DNA of 64,000 nucleotides. It comes from Cycas panzhihuaensis (taxonomy: Eukaryota; Cycadophyta). The position numbers were made by a program, and so were the translations under genes. The stretch is from assembly GCA_023213395.1 (NCBI GenBank), contig CM041465.1, positions 181,233,741 through 181,297,740 on the forward strand. Reading direction: 5' to 3'. Of the stretch, positions 48,136-60,150 are shown piece after piece (the first letter of the stretch is position 1; each line of letters starts with the position of its first letter). Under the pieces are notes generated by a model, which was given only the letters and a program-made list of their open reading frames with translations, was not told the DNA's origin and ran no database searches.

Positions 48136-51100
48136 CTAGGTCGTTCCCCGTAAGGTGAGTACTAGATCCATCTGCCACGGACTTTTGTCCCAATTTCCTT
48201 CATCCATCCAATATTCTATACAATGGGTTAGATGGATAGTTCCATATAATTGCTCTCCATAAAAAGGTTTAACATAATCTCTAATGTAAGTTTCGAAATG
48301 TCTCTCCTCGGGGATGGTTATCCTACTGCCTAGACCTGAGTCTCTAGAAATATTTTCCATCGATTCCTCCTCTATTTCCTTAGGTTTGGCGCCAATTGTT
48401 GGGTGGGTATACTTCTAAAGAGGATGAGGAAGGATTACTACTTCCTTCCCTAGGTTGTGATAGGGGGGCGTAGGTAATCTACCTTAGGACCCACGCCTAG
48501 GGTAGAGGAGGGGTTAGGATTAGTACTAGATACTATAGAGTTATGCAATAAACTAGGTATACTAGGGGGGTTTTGGTCTAGGGTTAGGTTATCATTAGTT
48601 TCCATATTATCTGCTATGCTACTATTAGGTGCCATATACTCAAAAGAATTTGAATTATCGTTAATGTTTTCAGTTACATATTTAGATAGTAAATTACACG
48701 TATGAGAAGGAGAATTAACTTCATAAGCATCTTGCAACCAATAGTCCACAAATTTCATCTTGTTTTCATCATCTGAAGAATTGTAGATTTCTCTAAAGTA
48801 AATCGGCTCTGTTTCTTGGAGATCGATTATTTTGGTTGGTTCTTCGGCTGTGTGGTAGAGATTTCCTTCGTCAAACGATGATGTTGTCGCTTCACTCATA
48901 ATAGTCGTGCTTCAACCATCGTCGGGTATTATTTCAATGGAATTCTTTCCCAACATTGGTAATACTACTTCATTTCCTCCATCTGACAATGTGAAGGTTA
49001 CATCTTTCCAACTTTGGAGACATTGTGTTTTGTATAGCCAAGGTCTCCCCAATAAGGCCAGATAGGGTGTTGCATCATTTTCCATTTCCACAATCGTAAA
49101 ATTGATTTTGACTATAATTCCTGCCACATCCACTTTGATGTTGGTGAGCTTCCCCATGGGTCGTACTAGCAATTTGTTTGCTAACTTCAACGAATAAGTT
49201 GTTGCTTCCAACTTTGGGCTTCCCAACTTCTGCCATGTTGAGGTCGGTAGTACATTCACAGTGGCTCTTCCATCCACGATTACCCTCGAAAATTTTTCTC
49301 CCAACACAGTGATTGTTACCATAGGATCCATGTCAAAAGATGGCATCACTTTCTTGAAACTCTCGGTGATTCCATGTTGTTGTAATATTCCTCCTTTAAT
49401 CCAATCTATCACTTGGCATAGGGGGATTGTTAATTGCAATTGTTTCACCAAGTTTTCCATCAACAACAACATTCATGGAATATCCTCTGCTAGTAATCCC
49501 TTAAATAATTCCTCCATTTGTACCACTTTGGGGTTGTGTTTTTTGCTCCTCCGGTATTTTTTCTTTCTCCTTTTGTCTATTTTTCCTTACATACACATGC
49601 TTAGTTTCTGGTTTCCCCATTGGTAGCATAGTCTCTATCTGAGCTAGTTCTTCTAACACTTGCTTTGGTTGTCGGAATCGGTTTATCTCGGTTTGTGGGT
49701 TTGGATACCCTTCATCTGTGTTCTCTTTTTGCTTCTTTTGTAGTTTTACATTTTTACGATTGTCTAGTATGATTGTCATTAGATTGGTAGCCTTGGCCTT
49801 CCCTTTGCAATCTTTCGTTCTATGTTCACTTGGCCCACAATTGTTGCATATGAACGGTTTTTGTTTGTACTCCCTCTTAGTTGGGCATTCTGATTTCCAA
49901 TGTCCAAATTGTAGATATACGAGACATCTCCCCATGTGTTGTTTCTTCCTCGAGGATTCTTGTGTATTCCTCATTGTGTATACATTCCGAGGTGGGTTGC
50001 CTCCTCTTCCCTTGCCTTGTCCTCTATATGATCTTCCTCTAGGATTGTAAAAACAATCCTTTGTCGTATGACTATCCACATCACATATGTGGCACTATTT
50101 GTCCCTTTGGTGCATTGCACTATTCTTCGGATTAATTTCACACTCCTTTGTAGGGTGCGAACTTTCTTCGCAGATGTGGCACCACTTTTCAACCTTAAAT
50201 TTGCAGTCCTCCTTTTTTTTTGCTGCTTCCTCTTCTCTGTTATTTTTCATCTTTAATCTTGCTACTTTTTTCTCGAAGCTTTCACTTCTGATTTCTCTTC
50301 TCAGACTCCCACCTGATAGAAGGGTCGATTATGCTAATTCTGCTTTATCTCCCTTATTTCCTCTTGTAATCTTATTAGGAGGGGGTCGTGCCCTCCGACT
50401 TGAGCATCCATCTCCACTTCAAAAACTAGTGCCAAATCCTGGGTGTTCTTGAATGATTTTAATGGATGTGCATGCATCATAGATCTCAACTTTTCATTTA
50501 ATCCTCTAACAAAATAATTCTTCATGTTGTGGTATGTCACTGTCTCGTTGATCATATTGACAGCGATGATTTTTATTCGGCTAATATAAATCAATACTGA
50601 TTCTCCCGGTCTTTGTTTGGTTTCCCTTAAGGTAATTTCTACCGCTTCATTGCTTTGGAACTTCGGAAACCTTTCTTCAAAAGACTTCTTTATGTTGGCC
50701 CATGTTTCCTTCTTATTCAACTCCTTGTACCATGCCAATGGTACTCCCCTCAATGTGCAAGCAAATATGGCCTTTATTTCATCTTCATCTGTGATTTTCT
50801 TTACATCAATCAAGTTTTGGAACAAATATATGTGCTCTGCTACATCTGAGGTGTCATTAAAGATCAATTTTCCAAAATCTCTGTAGTCGTCCATCTTGGG
50901 TGACTGTACTGGTGTTCCACCCAGTGGTGATTCTTCTCCTTTCTCCTCCTCAAGAGACTCTACTTCTTCCTCTTCACCCTTCCCTTTAGGTGGTGTGTTT
51001 GGAGTGCTTACTACAATGCTATCCCTTCCAAATAGGGGATTCTTGAATGGCGTCTTTAGGTGTATAGGCTTTAGTACACCTGGCACTTGTACCATCAATG

Positions 51101-51590
51101 GTGTGACTGCTATATATGATTGTTCAGATGCTTTGTTTGATGAATCTTCAAAAAGCTACCTTGTTAATTTATTTTTCCAATATACCAAGGGACCTTCCTC
51201 CGCCTTCTTCTCGTTATCACTTAGGTCCTTCGGGGTATCTTCCATAGGTGTACTCTCCTTCTTCCCTAGGGCATCTTTATGTTTCTCATTCACTTTTGGT
51301 TTTTCTTCCCTTTCTGGGCTAAATAGGTCATACTTAATTGGGGCAAGTGTTAATACCATTTGTTTGCCATTGTTTCCCTCTCCTTGCTCCTGAGGTGTCT
51401 GGGCTCCACTTGCCTTAGATTCTTCAACAGACTGTCCCTTAGTCTTGTTATTATGCGAACTTAGTCTTTCTGCCCTTCTCAATTTTGACTCCTTTGACCA
51501 TCGTAATGCTCTTTGTCTACTTGTTTCTTTCCCTTTCGATGAAGTATCCTTTTGTGGCTCTCCCACCTTCGAAGGCCTCTTAGTTGGCAT
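48136..51590 (-). pseudogene. Element G Gag-protease (broken)
   Basis: Starts MPTKRPSKVGEPQ at 51590. A stop at about 51156 and frame breaks near 50334 and 49490. The Gag core is at 50334-51098 (MDDYRDFGKLIFNDTSDVAE). Four knuckle positions lie at about 50190-49790, several with lost Cys (CLVYLQFGHW at about 49920 reads CRCLVY). Protease at 48912-49472 with VDGRATVNVLP: the family DGG is DGR here (49266-49274). The conserved acidic linker (IYNSSDDEN) is at 48450-48899. Related to E, B and F throughout. Confidence 0.87.
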
Positions 51591-51716
51591 TAGAAGGTCC
51601 CCTGGCTGTCGAAGGCTTAGTTACAGCCTGCCATCATGACGACAGCCAGGGTCCTTTGTCCTTTGAACATTCCCCTTTGTGAAACTCCTGGCCCTAGTCC
51701 CTCCTCAGTGGACGTA

Positions 51717-51729
51717 GGCAACAGAACCA
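51717..51729 (-). other. Element G primer binding site
   Basis: The minus strand reads TGGTTCTGTTGCC one base after the 5' LTR, one transition from the site in E. Confidence 0.6.
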
Positions 51730-51730
51730 A

Positions 51731-52558
51731 TGTTGACTTGGAGTTATCTCCCTGTTGAGATAAGTACACTTGTCAAGGTAACATAGGTAGTCTAGTCTAG
51801 GATACAGTCAACATGTTCATACACTTAGATCACACAGATTTGTTCATAATTCCATACAATTATATCACAGTTTACACACAGCAATACAGTAATCAGCACA
51901 TATTCATCATCCAATTCTCATAAAACACATAGAATCCATATTTCCACATAACTCTTCCTTTATTAAGCAATGAGTCTTTATACAATAGGTGTTAGAATGC
52001 ATTCCAGCCACATACACCAATGTTGCCATATGCATTCCTGGAAGGTACACATCATTATACACTGCTTTGTGATGTTGTCATGCGCATTGGCTACCGTACC
52101 ACTGAATGTCTAAATACTTGGCTCTCACCCTCCTGGAATGGTCCTTGTGGAGTCCCTTAAATGTGCCTTCTCTATGCCTTTTGGCTAAAGGGTTATGACT
52201 CCCTGTCGTAACCGTACCCTTTCAGCCATAAGCGTACCTCTTTGTTAGTCATTAGTTACTCTTCTTAACTACTATCTTAATCATCTGTACATCCGTACGT
52301 ACATCTGACATCATCCCAAGTATCCATCTGTTCGGTTCTACCGTGCGTACCTTCTCCATCTGCTTGCGTATCGCTGGAGGTACGTATATTGTGTTACGTA
52401 CCTTTTCAGGTACACACCTATCATACATACCCAGAATGCTGATTTTTCTCTTCTTTTGCTTCATGCATACCTCCGTACAGTCCGTACCTGCACATCCAAG
52501 GTTACACAACCTATCTCTGGTCCCCTCATAGCCTAGTGTGTCAAAATATGTCCCAACA
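51731..52558 (-). repeat. Element G 5' LTR
   Basis: 828 bp partner of 41994-42833, followed by the AAATG duplication at 52559-52563. Confidence 0.93.
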
Positions 52559-52563
52559 AAATG

Positions 52564-53600
52564 GGAAGAAACTCAGAAGGGAAGAATGCAATATTCATCG
52601 TTGTGGATAGACTTACAAAGTATGAACATGTCAAGGGAGTACAATTGACATACAAGGCTAGCCAGATTGTAAACATCTGTATAAAGAGATTTTACTAGCC
52701 ACATGGATTCCCCAAGGTCATTGTTAGTGATCATGGCCCTAAATTCTCAAGCAATTTCTAAAAGGAAACATCCAGTTGGGACCAAACTAATCATGAATAC
52801 AATCTACTACCCTAGACAAATGGTAAAACAAAAGTTGTGAATAAATGCTTGGAGGGATACCTAATGTGTTTCACTTTGAACAAGCAAATCCATTAGCACA
52901 AATGGATACATTTGGTAGAATGGTGGCACAACACCACATATCACTTGGTAGCACAGATGACTCCCTTCACGACGCTCTATGGGTATAACTAATTGTCCCT
53001 AATCCATGCTCTTACCTAGTCCAAAGTCCCAACAAACAAGGAACAATAAGAAAAAATGGAAAGCATCCTTTTAAGCCTCAAGGATAACCTAAACATGGCA
53101 AGAAACAAGATAAAGCAATAACATGACCTACATCATTCAAAACGATAATTTATAGTTGACAATTGTGTATTTTTACGATTACAATCTTATAAATAGGCCA
53201 CCATGAGAAAGTACAAGAAACAAAAGTTGCATGTAAAGCTCTATGGGCCATTCCAAATACAAAGGAAGATGGGGCAAGTGACCTAACAACTCGACCTACC
53301 AAATGGAAAAATACACATCATCTTTCACATCTCCTATTTGAAGAAGAAGAAGATAGGTGACAAGGTCATTCCTCAAATGTCCCTACTAGAGCTAGACAAA
53401 AAAGGGGGCTACATTATGCAGTTGGAGAGCATTATCGACACTAGGACAAGGCAACTATGAAGTAGACAAATCACAAAATACTTGGTGAAATGAAAGAATA
53501 TAGATCTCAAGGATGCGACATGGGAGGACGACAAACGGAACCAATTGAACCTACAAGTTCTAATGCTTCGAGGGCAAAGCATCTATTAGTGGAGGGGACC
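52564..53600 (+). pseudogene. Element H integrase core and chromodomain (decayed)
   Basis: Continues the integrase interrupted at 41993. Core wording includes FIVVDRLTKYEHV and KVIVSDHGPKFSSNF. The C-terminal part carries a chromodomain at about 53408-53540 (LESIIDTRTRQL, TKYLVK, KDATWEDD), which in chromoviruses binds modified histone tails to steer insertion. Stops at about 52694, 52760 and 53459 among others. The tract GTGGAGGGGAC (53591-53601) is the polypurine tract before the 3' LTR. Confidence 0.85.
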
Positions 53601-53601
53601 T

Positions 53602-53797
53602 GTTACATACCCCCAAAACTAGGCGGTCAACGTGGCCAACTTGGGCACACCCATCCCTGCATGTGAGGATACTTGAAGCTTGGTGGATGTCTACAGAGAA
53701 CAATGCACTTGAAGGAGCCCTCACCTCAAAGAGGACTACCATTTATTAGAATTACTCTTCTTTGTACTCAAACTCTCGTTTAATTGAAATTCACTAT
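53602..53797 (+). repeat. Element H 3' LTR, part 1
   Basis: Starts TGTTACATACC after the polypurine tract. It aligns with 36837-37102 and continues after element F at 60116-60150. Confidence 0.75.
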
Positions 53798-54829
53798 TGT
53801 GGGCGAATAAAATGATCAACACGGTCATAAACGGCCAAAACGCCTCAGAAATGACTAGAAATGGGCCCAGAACAGCCAAAACGGCTCAAAAACAACCATA
53901 AACGGGCCCAAAACGGCTTAAACGGCTCATAAATAACTAGAAACAAGTATAGAACGACCCCAGAAACAACCAATATAGGCTCAGGAATGATCCCTAGAAC
54001 GCATGACAAGGTGCGTATCTTTTTGGGTACGCTAGCAGACGAAACATACCAGAATAGTACACATGACTAGAACGAACTCAAATACGCCCAAAATTGATGC
54101 ATCAACAAGGTTATATTTACGTACGAACGTACGAACAGAAAATACATGGATTAGTAGTGTTAATCATGTGTTAAGTGAAAAGGCACATTTGTTATGAAAA
54201 GGAATGGTTATGACCATGGGTCATAACCATCCACCCAAAGGACACCAAAATGGGTATTTAATAGCACTTTTCTCACCATTCTAGCGATGAGAGTTGAGTT
54301 ATTCATTCCATGGCATATTCTCAACAGTGAGAGTCGAGTGATTCAATCATATGTCATTCTCTCAACGGTGAGAGCCAATTATTCATTTCATGAGGCAATA
54401 CAGCAGCCAGTAGACCAAGGAAGGTGGTACAGATTGAAGATCTAGCAGATGCATTATGGTTACATTCCCTATTTGGAATGCATGTAACAATTCTGATGTA
54501 TATGGCTGGAACGTATGCAGGACACGTTCCAAAACTAAATGTATAGGACATATTGCTTAATAAAGTGAAGAGTTACATGGAATATTATGTCTCATGTGTA
54601 CCATGATGTTTATATAGTGGATACCTGTTGTTCTATGTACTGTTGTGTGGAATTTATGGCGATAGTGTGATGAAGTAAGGATGAATATGTGATAATCTTG
54701 TGTGTATGAGACTCTTGCTAATGATTAATGAGAAAAGAAGCATGTTGATTGTACCCTAAACTAGACTACTAACCAGTGATCCCTGGACAAGTGTCAATTC
54801 CACAAGTGTAATGAATCTTTAAGTCAACA
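53798..54829 (+). repeat. Element F 5' LTR
   Basis: 1032 bp. The first 150 bp contain repeated AAACGGCTCA and GGGCCCA words. An inverted repeat lies at 54206-54228 (GGTTATGACC, 3-nt spacer, GGTCATAACC). Three 'gtgagag...gattca' units begin near 54285, 54324 and 54366. The start reads TGTGGG where the 3' LTR has TGTTGG. Confidence 0.92.
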
Positions 54830-54830
54830 T

Positions 54831-54843
54831 TGGTTTTGTTGCC
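54831..54843 (+). other. Element F primer binding site
   Basis: TGGTTTTGTTGCC one base after the LTR, one transition from the site of E. Confidence 0.6.
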
Positions 54844-54969
54844 TACTTCCACTGAGGAGGGACTAGGCCAGGAGTTTCACAAGGGGAGAATGTTCAAAGG
54901 ACAGAGGACCCTGGCTGTCGTCGTGATGGCAAGCTGTAACTAAGCCTCCGACAATTAAGGGACTTTCCA

Positions 54970-57900
54970 ATGCCACCTAAGAGGCCTTCGAACGTAGGAG
55001 AGCCACAAAAGGGCACTTCACCTAAAGAGAAATAAACAAGCAGACAAAGGGCATTACGATGGTCAAAGGAATCAAAATTGAGATGAGCAAGGAGATTGAG
55101 CCTACATAATAACGAGACTGAGGGATAGTCCATTGAAGAATCTGAGGCAAATGGAGCCCAGACACCTTAAGAACAAGGAGAGGAAAGAAATGGCGGGCAA
55201 ATGGTACTAACACCTTCCCCAATTAAGTATGACCTTTTAAGCCCGGAAAAGAAGGAAGTTTGGAATAAAGTGACACCCCAGGGAAGGAGGAACATACAAA
55301 TGTGGATAATACCCCGAAGGACCTGAGTAGTAATGAGAAGAAGGTGGAGGAAGGTCCCTTGGCATTTTGGGAAAATAAATTAATAAGGCAGCTACTTGAA
55401 GATTCATTGGACAAGGGTTCCAAGCAATCATATATAGTGGTTACACCATTGATGGTACAAGTGCCAAGAGTACCAGAACTAATACATCTAGAAACAATCC
55501 TCTATTTGGGAAAGATAGTGTTATTCCAAGCACCCTAAATACATCACCTAAAGTGAAAGGTGAAGAAAAAGGAGTAAAAGAGCCATTGGGAAGGACACCA
55601 GTGCAGTCGCCAAGGATGGATGACTCAAGGGAATTCGAGAAACTAATCTTCAATGACACATCGGATGCAGTAGAGCATGTGTACCTATTCCAAAACTTGA
55701 TTGACGTAAAAAAACTTACAGACGAGGACGAAATAAAGGCAAGATTCGCTTGCACACTAAGGGGAGTACCATGGGCATGGTACAAGGAGTTGAAGAAGAC
55801 GAAAACTTGGGCAAATATAAAAAAATCATTTGAGGAGAGATTTTAAAAGTTTTGGAGCAATGAAGCTGTGAAGATTGCTCTTAGGGAGATAAGACAAAGG
55901 CCAAGAGAATCTGTATTAACTTATATCAGCAGAATGAAAATAATTGTTGCCAATATGATAAATGAAACAATTACAGATCATAATATGAAAAACTATTTCG
56001 TTAAAGGGCTAAACGAGAAACTAAGATCTATGATGCATGCGTATCCTCTGAAATCATTCAACAATGCTTAGGATTTGGCATTAGATTTTGAAGCTGAGAT
56101 GGATGCCCAAGCCGAAGGGCATGATCCTCTATTGCTTAGACTACAAGACAAGATAAGGGAGATGAAGCAATACCAACATAATCAACCCCTCTGTCAAGTA
56201 GGAGTATCAGAGGAAGACTCGGAAATCGAAGCCTTAAGAAAGGAAGTAGCCAGGTTGAGAATGAAAAATAAGAAAGAAGAAGAGGAAGTTAAGAAAAAGA
56301 AAGACTGAGAATTCAAAATTGGAAAGTGGTATCACATATGCAAGGAAAGTTCGCATACAACTAAAGAATGTGAAATCAACCCAAAGAACAATGTGATGCA
56401 CCAAAGAGATAAATGGTGCTACATATGCGCCACGGATAGCCACAACACTAGGGAATGTTACTATAACCCCAGAGGGAAGGGTTATAGAGGACAAGGTCAG
56501 GGTAAGGGAAGCAACCCACCCTGAAACATATACACAACAAGGACTATGCCGGAAACCTTGAAAAAGAAACAACCAATGGGAAGGTGTTTAATTTGTTTAC
56601 AATTTGGGCATTGGAAGTCAGATTGCCCCACTAAACAAGATTACGACCATAAATCGTTCGTATGTAACAATTGTAGCCCAAGTGAGCATAGAACAGAAGA
56701 ATGTAAAGGGAAGGCGAAGGCAACCAATTTGATGACCATCATCCCAGAAAATAGTAAGAATGTAAAACTTCAGAATAAGCACAAAGGAAAAGAAGTAACA
56801 AATGAGGAATACCCAAACTCGAAAACGGAAATAGATTGCTTCAAGCAAGCAAAGCAAGTTTTGGAAGAATTAGCCCAACAAGAAAACGAAGCGGTGGGCA
56901 AACCAGAAATAAATTACACATATGTTAGAAAAAATAGACCGCAAAGAAAACCGGAAGAACCAAAGGCACAACCTCAATTGGTTTAGGCAGAAGAACTATT
57001 CAAAGGGTTACCAATGGAGGATATTCCTAGAATGTTACTGTTAATGGAAAATCTGGTAAAACAATTACAAAAAACAATTCCCCTATATCAAGTTATTGAT
57101 TGGATCAAGGCCAGAGTACTACAACAACAAGAAATTACAAAGAGCTTAAAAAAAGATAATACCATCTTTCGACTTGGATCCAATGGACACAATCACGGTA
57201 TTGGGAGAGAGATTTTCAAAAGTGATTGTGGATGGGGGAGCAGCAGTGAACGTCTTACCCACCACAACATGGCGGAAGTTGGGAAGTCCCAATTTGGAAG
57301 TGGCAACTTATTCGTTGAAATTAGCAAATGAATTATTGGTGAGACCAGTGCGAAAGTTAACAAACATAAAAGTGGACGTGGCCGAGATAGTAGTCAAAAT
57401 CGATTTTACCATTGTGGAAACAAAGAAAGGGGCAATACCTATCCAACTTTGGTGGGTCGCCCATGGTTGTATAAAACCCTATGTCTTCAAAGTTGGAGGG
57501 ATGTGACCTTCACGTTATTAGATGGAGGAAGCGAAGTGGTTCTCCCAATGTTAGGGAAGAATTCCATTGAGGTAATACCAGATGATGCGTCCAGTACAAC
57601 CATCGCAAGCAAGGAAACATCATCCTCTTTTGATGAAGGTAACTTGTATCATACAACCAAAGAACTGACCAAGTTGATAAACTCTCAAAAGATAGAACCC
57701 ACCTACTTTAGGGAAATTTACAACTCTTCCAATGATGAGAGTGTGATGCATTATTGGTTGCAAGATGCATATGAAATCAATACCCCATCCTATAGGTGTA
57801 ACCTACTTTCTTAGAATGTAACTGATGACATTGATATTAAATCTAAATCTTTTGATTATACGAGTGCTAATAATAACATAGAAAACCTAGACACAAACCC

Positions 57901-58611
57901 AAATCCCCCTTTATCCCAAACCCTTACCCTAATTCACCTCTCGATACCCCAACCCCCTCTAATCCTAACCATCCCTCTACCTTTGGTGTGGGTCTTGAGG
58001 TAGACTGCCCTTCCCCACCCCCATCCCAGCCTGAGGAAGGAAGTAACGAACCTTTTTCATCTTCTTTAGAGGGACACCCACCTGGCGGAAGGTCCTTTTC
58101 AAATGCCAACACTGAATCTAAGGAAGAAGAAGAGGAACCAGCGAAAAGTATCCCTAAAGATTATGGTCTAGGAAACAAAATTGCCATTCCAAAAGAGAGA
58201 AGCCGTGAAGAATGCATTGGAGATTATGTGAAGCCCTTTTATGGAAAACAACTATATGGAACTAGCCACTTAATACATTATATAGAACATTGGTTGGGAG
58301 AAGGAATAATAAACAAAGATCAATTAAGGGATCATAAGAAGAAATCGACAAAGCATATCACACCAAGGAAAAGGCACAAAAAGGCAAAGCACGACCACCA
58401 CAACAAGACATCGTATTTCAAGAAAGGTGATCGAGTATGGCGATTCGACAACAAATCCCATACACCCCAGGGAGAATTGAAGATGCATTAGAAAGGCCCA
58501 TATATGATTAAGAAGGTGTACAAGAATGACACTATACAATTGAAGAAACTAGCAGGCCAACTACTACTTGAAATGGTCAAGGGCAGTAAACTCAAACCCT
58601 ATCACAGCTAG
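54970..58611 (+). pseudogene. Element F Gag-protease fused to integrase tail (broken)
   Basis: Starts MPPKRPS at 54970. Stops near 55036, 55093 and 55168, then pieces: 55302-55538, Gag core 55553-56308 (MDDSREFEKLIFNDTSDAVE), knuckles about 56333-56460 and 56580-56710 (first knuckle Cys to Tyr), and a second stretch 56546-56986. Protease with VDGGAAVNVLP, DGG at 57231-57239. The acidic linker is at 57600-57814. From 57988 to 58611 one frame holds EHWLGEGIINKDQLRD and the integrase tail, with one stop at 58489-58491. After EHWLGE it has five residues that B lacks; otherwise the junction is the same. Confidence 0.88.
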
Positions 58612-58670
58612 GGAGTGACAAATCCACTAGAGAAATCAACTGGTTGTACCATAACGTGTTGATTGAAGTT

Positions 58671-58718
58671 AAGGCAAATAAGGTTGCCTTGATACCGAAA
58701 CGTGACTCAGTTCAGTAT
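58671..58718 (+). promoter_or_regulatory. Twin stem-loops after integrase-tail stop (element F)
   Basis: Stem-loop 1 at 58671-58690 (AAGGCAA, 6-nt loop, TTGCCTT) and stem-loop 2 at 58692-58718, 60 nt after the stop. They are conserved although the rest of the 3' region differs. Confidence 0.55.
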
Positions 58719-59050
58719 GTAAACAAAAAAAAAAAAATTTAAATCAAAAAACAAAAAAAAAACAACCATAACTCATATCATACAAATAAGCAATATGACA
58801 CCAAAAAAAAAAATGTGAAGAAAAAATTATAGTGAAAAAAATCAAAATGGGAAAATTATGGAGAAATGAATGAAGAGATAAATCAGGCAAAAAAAAAAAA
58901 AACTTAAGCACCAATAAATGAGGATTTATTAAAACCAAGTAAAAATAATGGAGGCCGGGAGCCAAGACTATAAGGGCAACCCCTAATGCAGAGTAGGGGA
59001 GGAAGAACACAAAATTTTGAAGAAAGAAACAACACCAAAATTTTGATATT

Positions 59051-59092
59051 TTGAGCAAGGATGTTCAACCCTTTTTGTTGACCCAGGATAGA
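59051..59092 (+). promoter_or_regulatory. Element F hairpin and primer tract before 3' LTR
   Basis: Hairpin at 59051-59068 (TTGAGCA, AGGA, TGTTCAA; one G-T pair), 24 nt before the LTR, then GACCCAGGATAGA at 59080-59092. Confidence 0.55.
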
Positions 59093-60110
59093 TGTTGGTG
59101 AATAAAATGATCAACACGATCATAAACGACCAAAATGGCTCAAAAATGACCAGAAATGGGCCCATAATGACTTAGAAACAACTATAAACAGGCCCAGAAT
59201 GGCCAAAACGGCTCATAAATGACTAGAAACAGGGCCAAAACGGCCCAAGAAACAACCAGAATAGGCTCAAGTACGGTCCCTAAAATGCATGACAAAGTGT
59301 GTACCTTTTTTGGTATGCTAGCAAACGAAACGTACCAGAACAGTACACGACTAGAATGGACTCAAATGCACCCAAAATTGATGTGTCAACAAGGATATAT
59401 GTACGTACGGACGTACGAACAGAGAATACATGGATTAATAGTGTTAATCGTGTGTTAAGTGAAAAGGCACGTGTTATGAAAAGGAATGGTTATGACCATG
59501 GGTCATAGCCATTCACTCAAAGGACACCAAAATGGGTATTTAATGGCACTCTTCTCACCATTCCAGTGGTGAGAGTTGAGTTATTTATTCCATGGCATAT
59601 TCTCAAGGATGAGAGATGAGTGATTCAATCACATGTCATTCTCTCAACAATGAGAGCCAAGTATTCATTCCATAAGGCAGTACGGCAGCCAGTTGACCAA
59701 GGAAGGTGGTACGGATTGAAGATCCAGCGGATGCATTCCGGTTACATTCCCTGTTTGGAACGCATGTAACAGTTCTGATGTATATGGTTGGAACATATGC
59801 AGGATACATTCTAGAACTGAATGTATAGGACATATTACTTAATAAATTGAAGAGTTACGTGGAATATTGTGTCTTATGCATACCCATGACGTTTGTATAG
59901 TGGGTAACTGTTGTTCTATGCATTGCTGTGTGGAATTTGTGACAATAGTGTGATGAAGTAAGGATGAATATGTGATAATCTTGTGTATGAGACTCTTGAT
60001 AATGATTAATAAGAAAAGAAGAATGTTGACTATATCCTAAACTAGACTACTAACTAGTGATCCCTTGACAAGTGTCAGTTCCACAAGTGTAGCGAATCTT
60101 TAAGTCAACA
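59093..60110 (+). repeat. Element F 3' LTR
   Basis: 1018 bp, TGTTGGTGAA...AAGTCAACA, followed by ACTAT. The inverted repeat at 59488-59510 has one change. Confidence 0.93.
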
Positions 60111-60115
60111 ACTAT

Positions 60116-60150
60116 TGCAATTGTGTGGATGATCAATATGGATTCTGGCA
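60116..60150 (+). repeat. Element H 3' LTR, part 2
   Basis: About 35 bp resembling the end of H's 5' LTR (attgtta-tgtgga-ga-caat...). The proposed end GGCA is uncertain. Confidence 0.5.

Larger units (their letters stand above)
41994..52558 (-). mobile_element. Element G: full-type Ty3/gypsy element with extra ORF
   Basis: LTRs of 840 bp (41994-42833) and 828 bp (51731-52558), with AAATG duplicated at 41989-41993 and 52559-52563, inserted in element H. Minus-strand order is primer site, Gag, protease, RT, RNase H, integrase, tandem array, extra ORF, 3' LTR, the same as in E. By eye the first 200 bp of the two LTRs differ at about 12 sites, all transitions, as expected from decay of methylated cytosines. 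Confidence 0.94.
53798..60110 (+). mobile_element. Element F: reduced Ty3/gypsy element (Gag-PR-IN tail)
   Basis: LTRs of 1032 and 1018 bp, with ACTAT duplicated at 53793-53797 and 60111-60115, inserted in the 3' LTR of H. The interior of 4.26 kb has Gag, protease and the integrase tail but no RT, RNase H, integrase core, array or extra ORF. It has the same architecture and the same junction as element B, but different LTR length and a separate insertion site. Confidence 0.94.
36837..60150 (+). mobile_element. Element H: chromovirus-type Ty3/gypsy element split by G and F
   Basis: Short LTRs (about 266 and 231 bp) start TGTTAC. A primer site, Gag with a CX2CX7HXC knuckle, RT and an integrase ending in a chromodomain identify a chromovirus. 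G sits at 41994-52558 within the integrase and F at 53798-60110 within the 3' LTR. The putative target duplication is GGCCA (36832-36836) versus GCCCA (60151-60155), one mismatch, so the outer limits are tentative. Its own length without insertions is about 6.4 kb. The coding part is full of stops. Confidence 0.8.
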
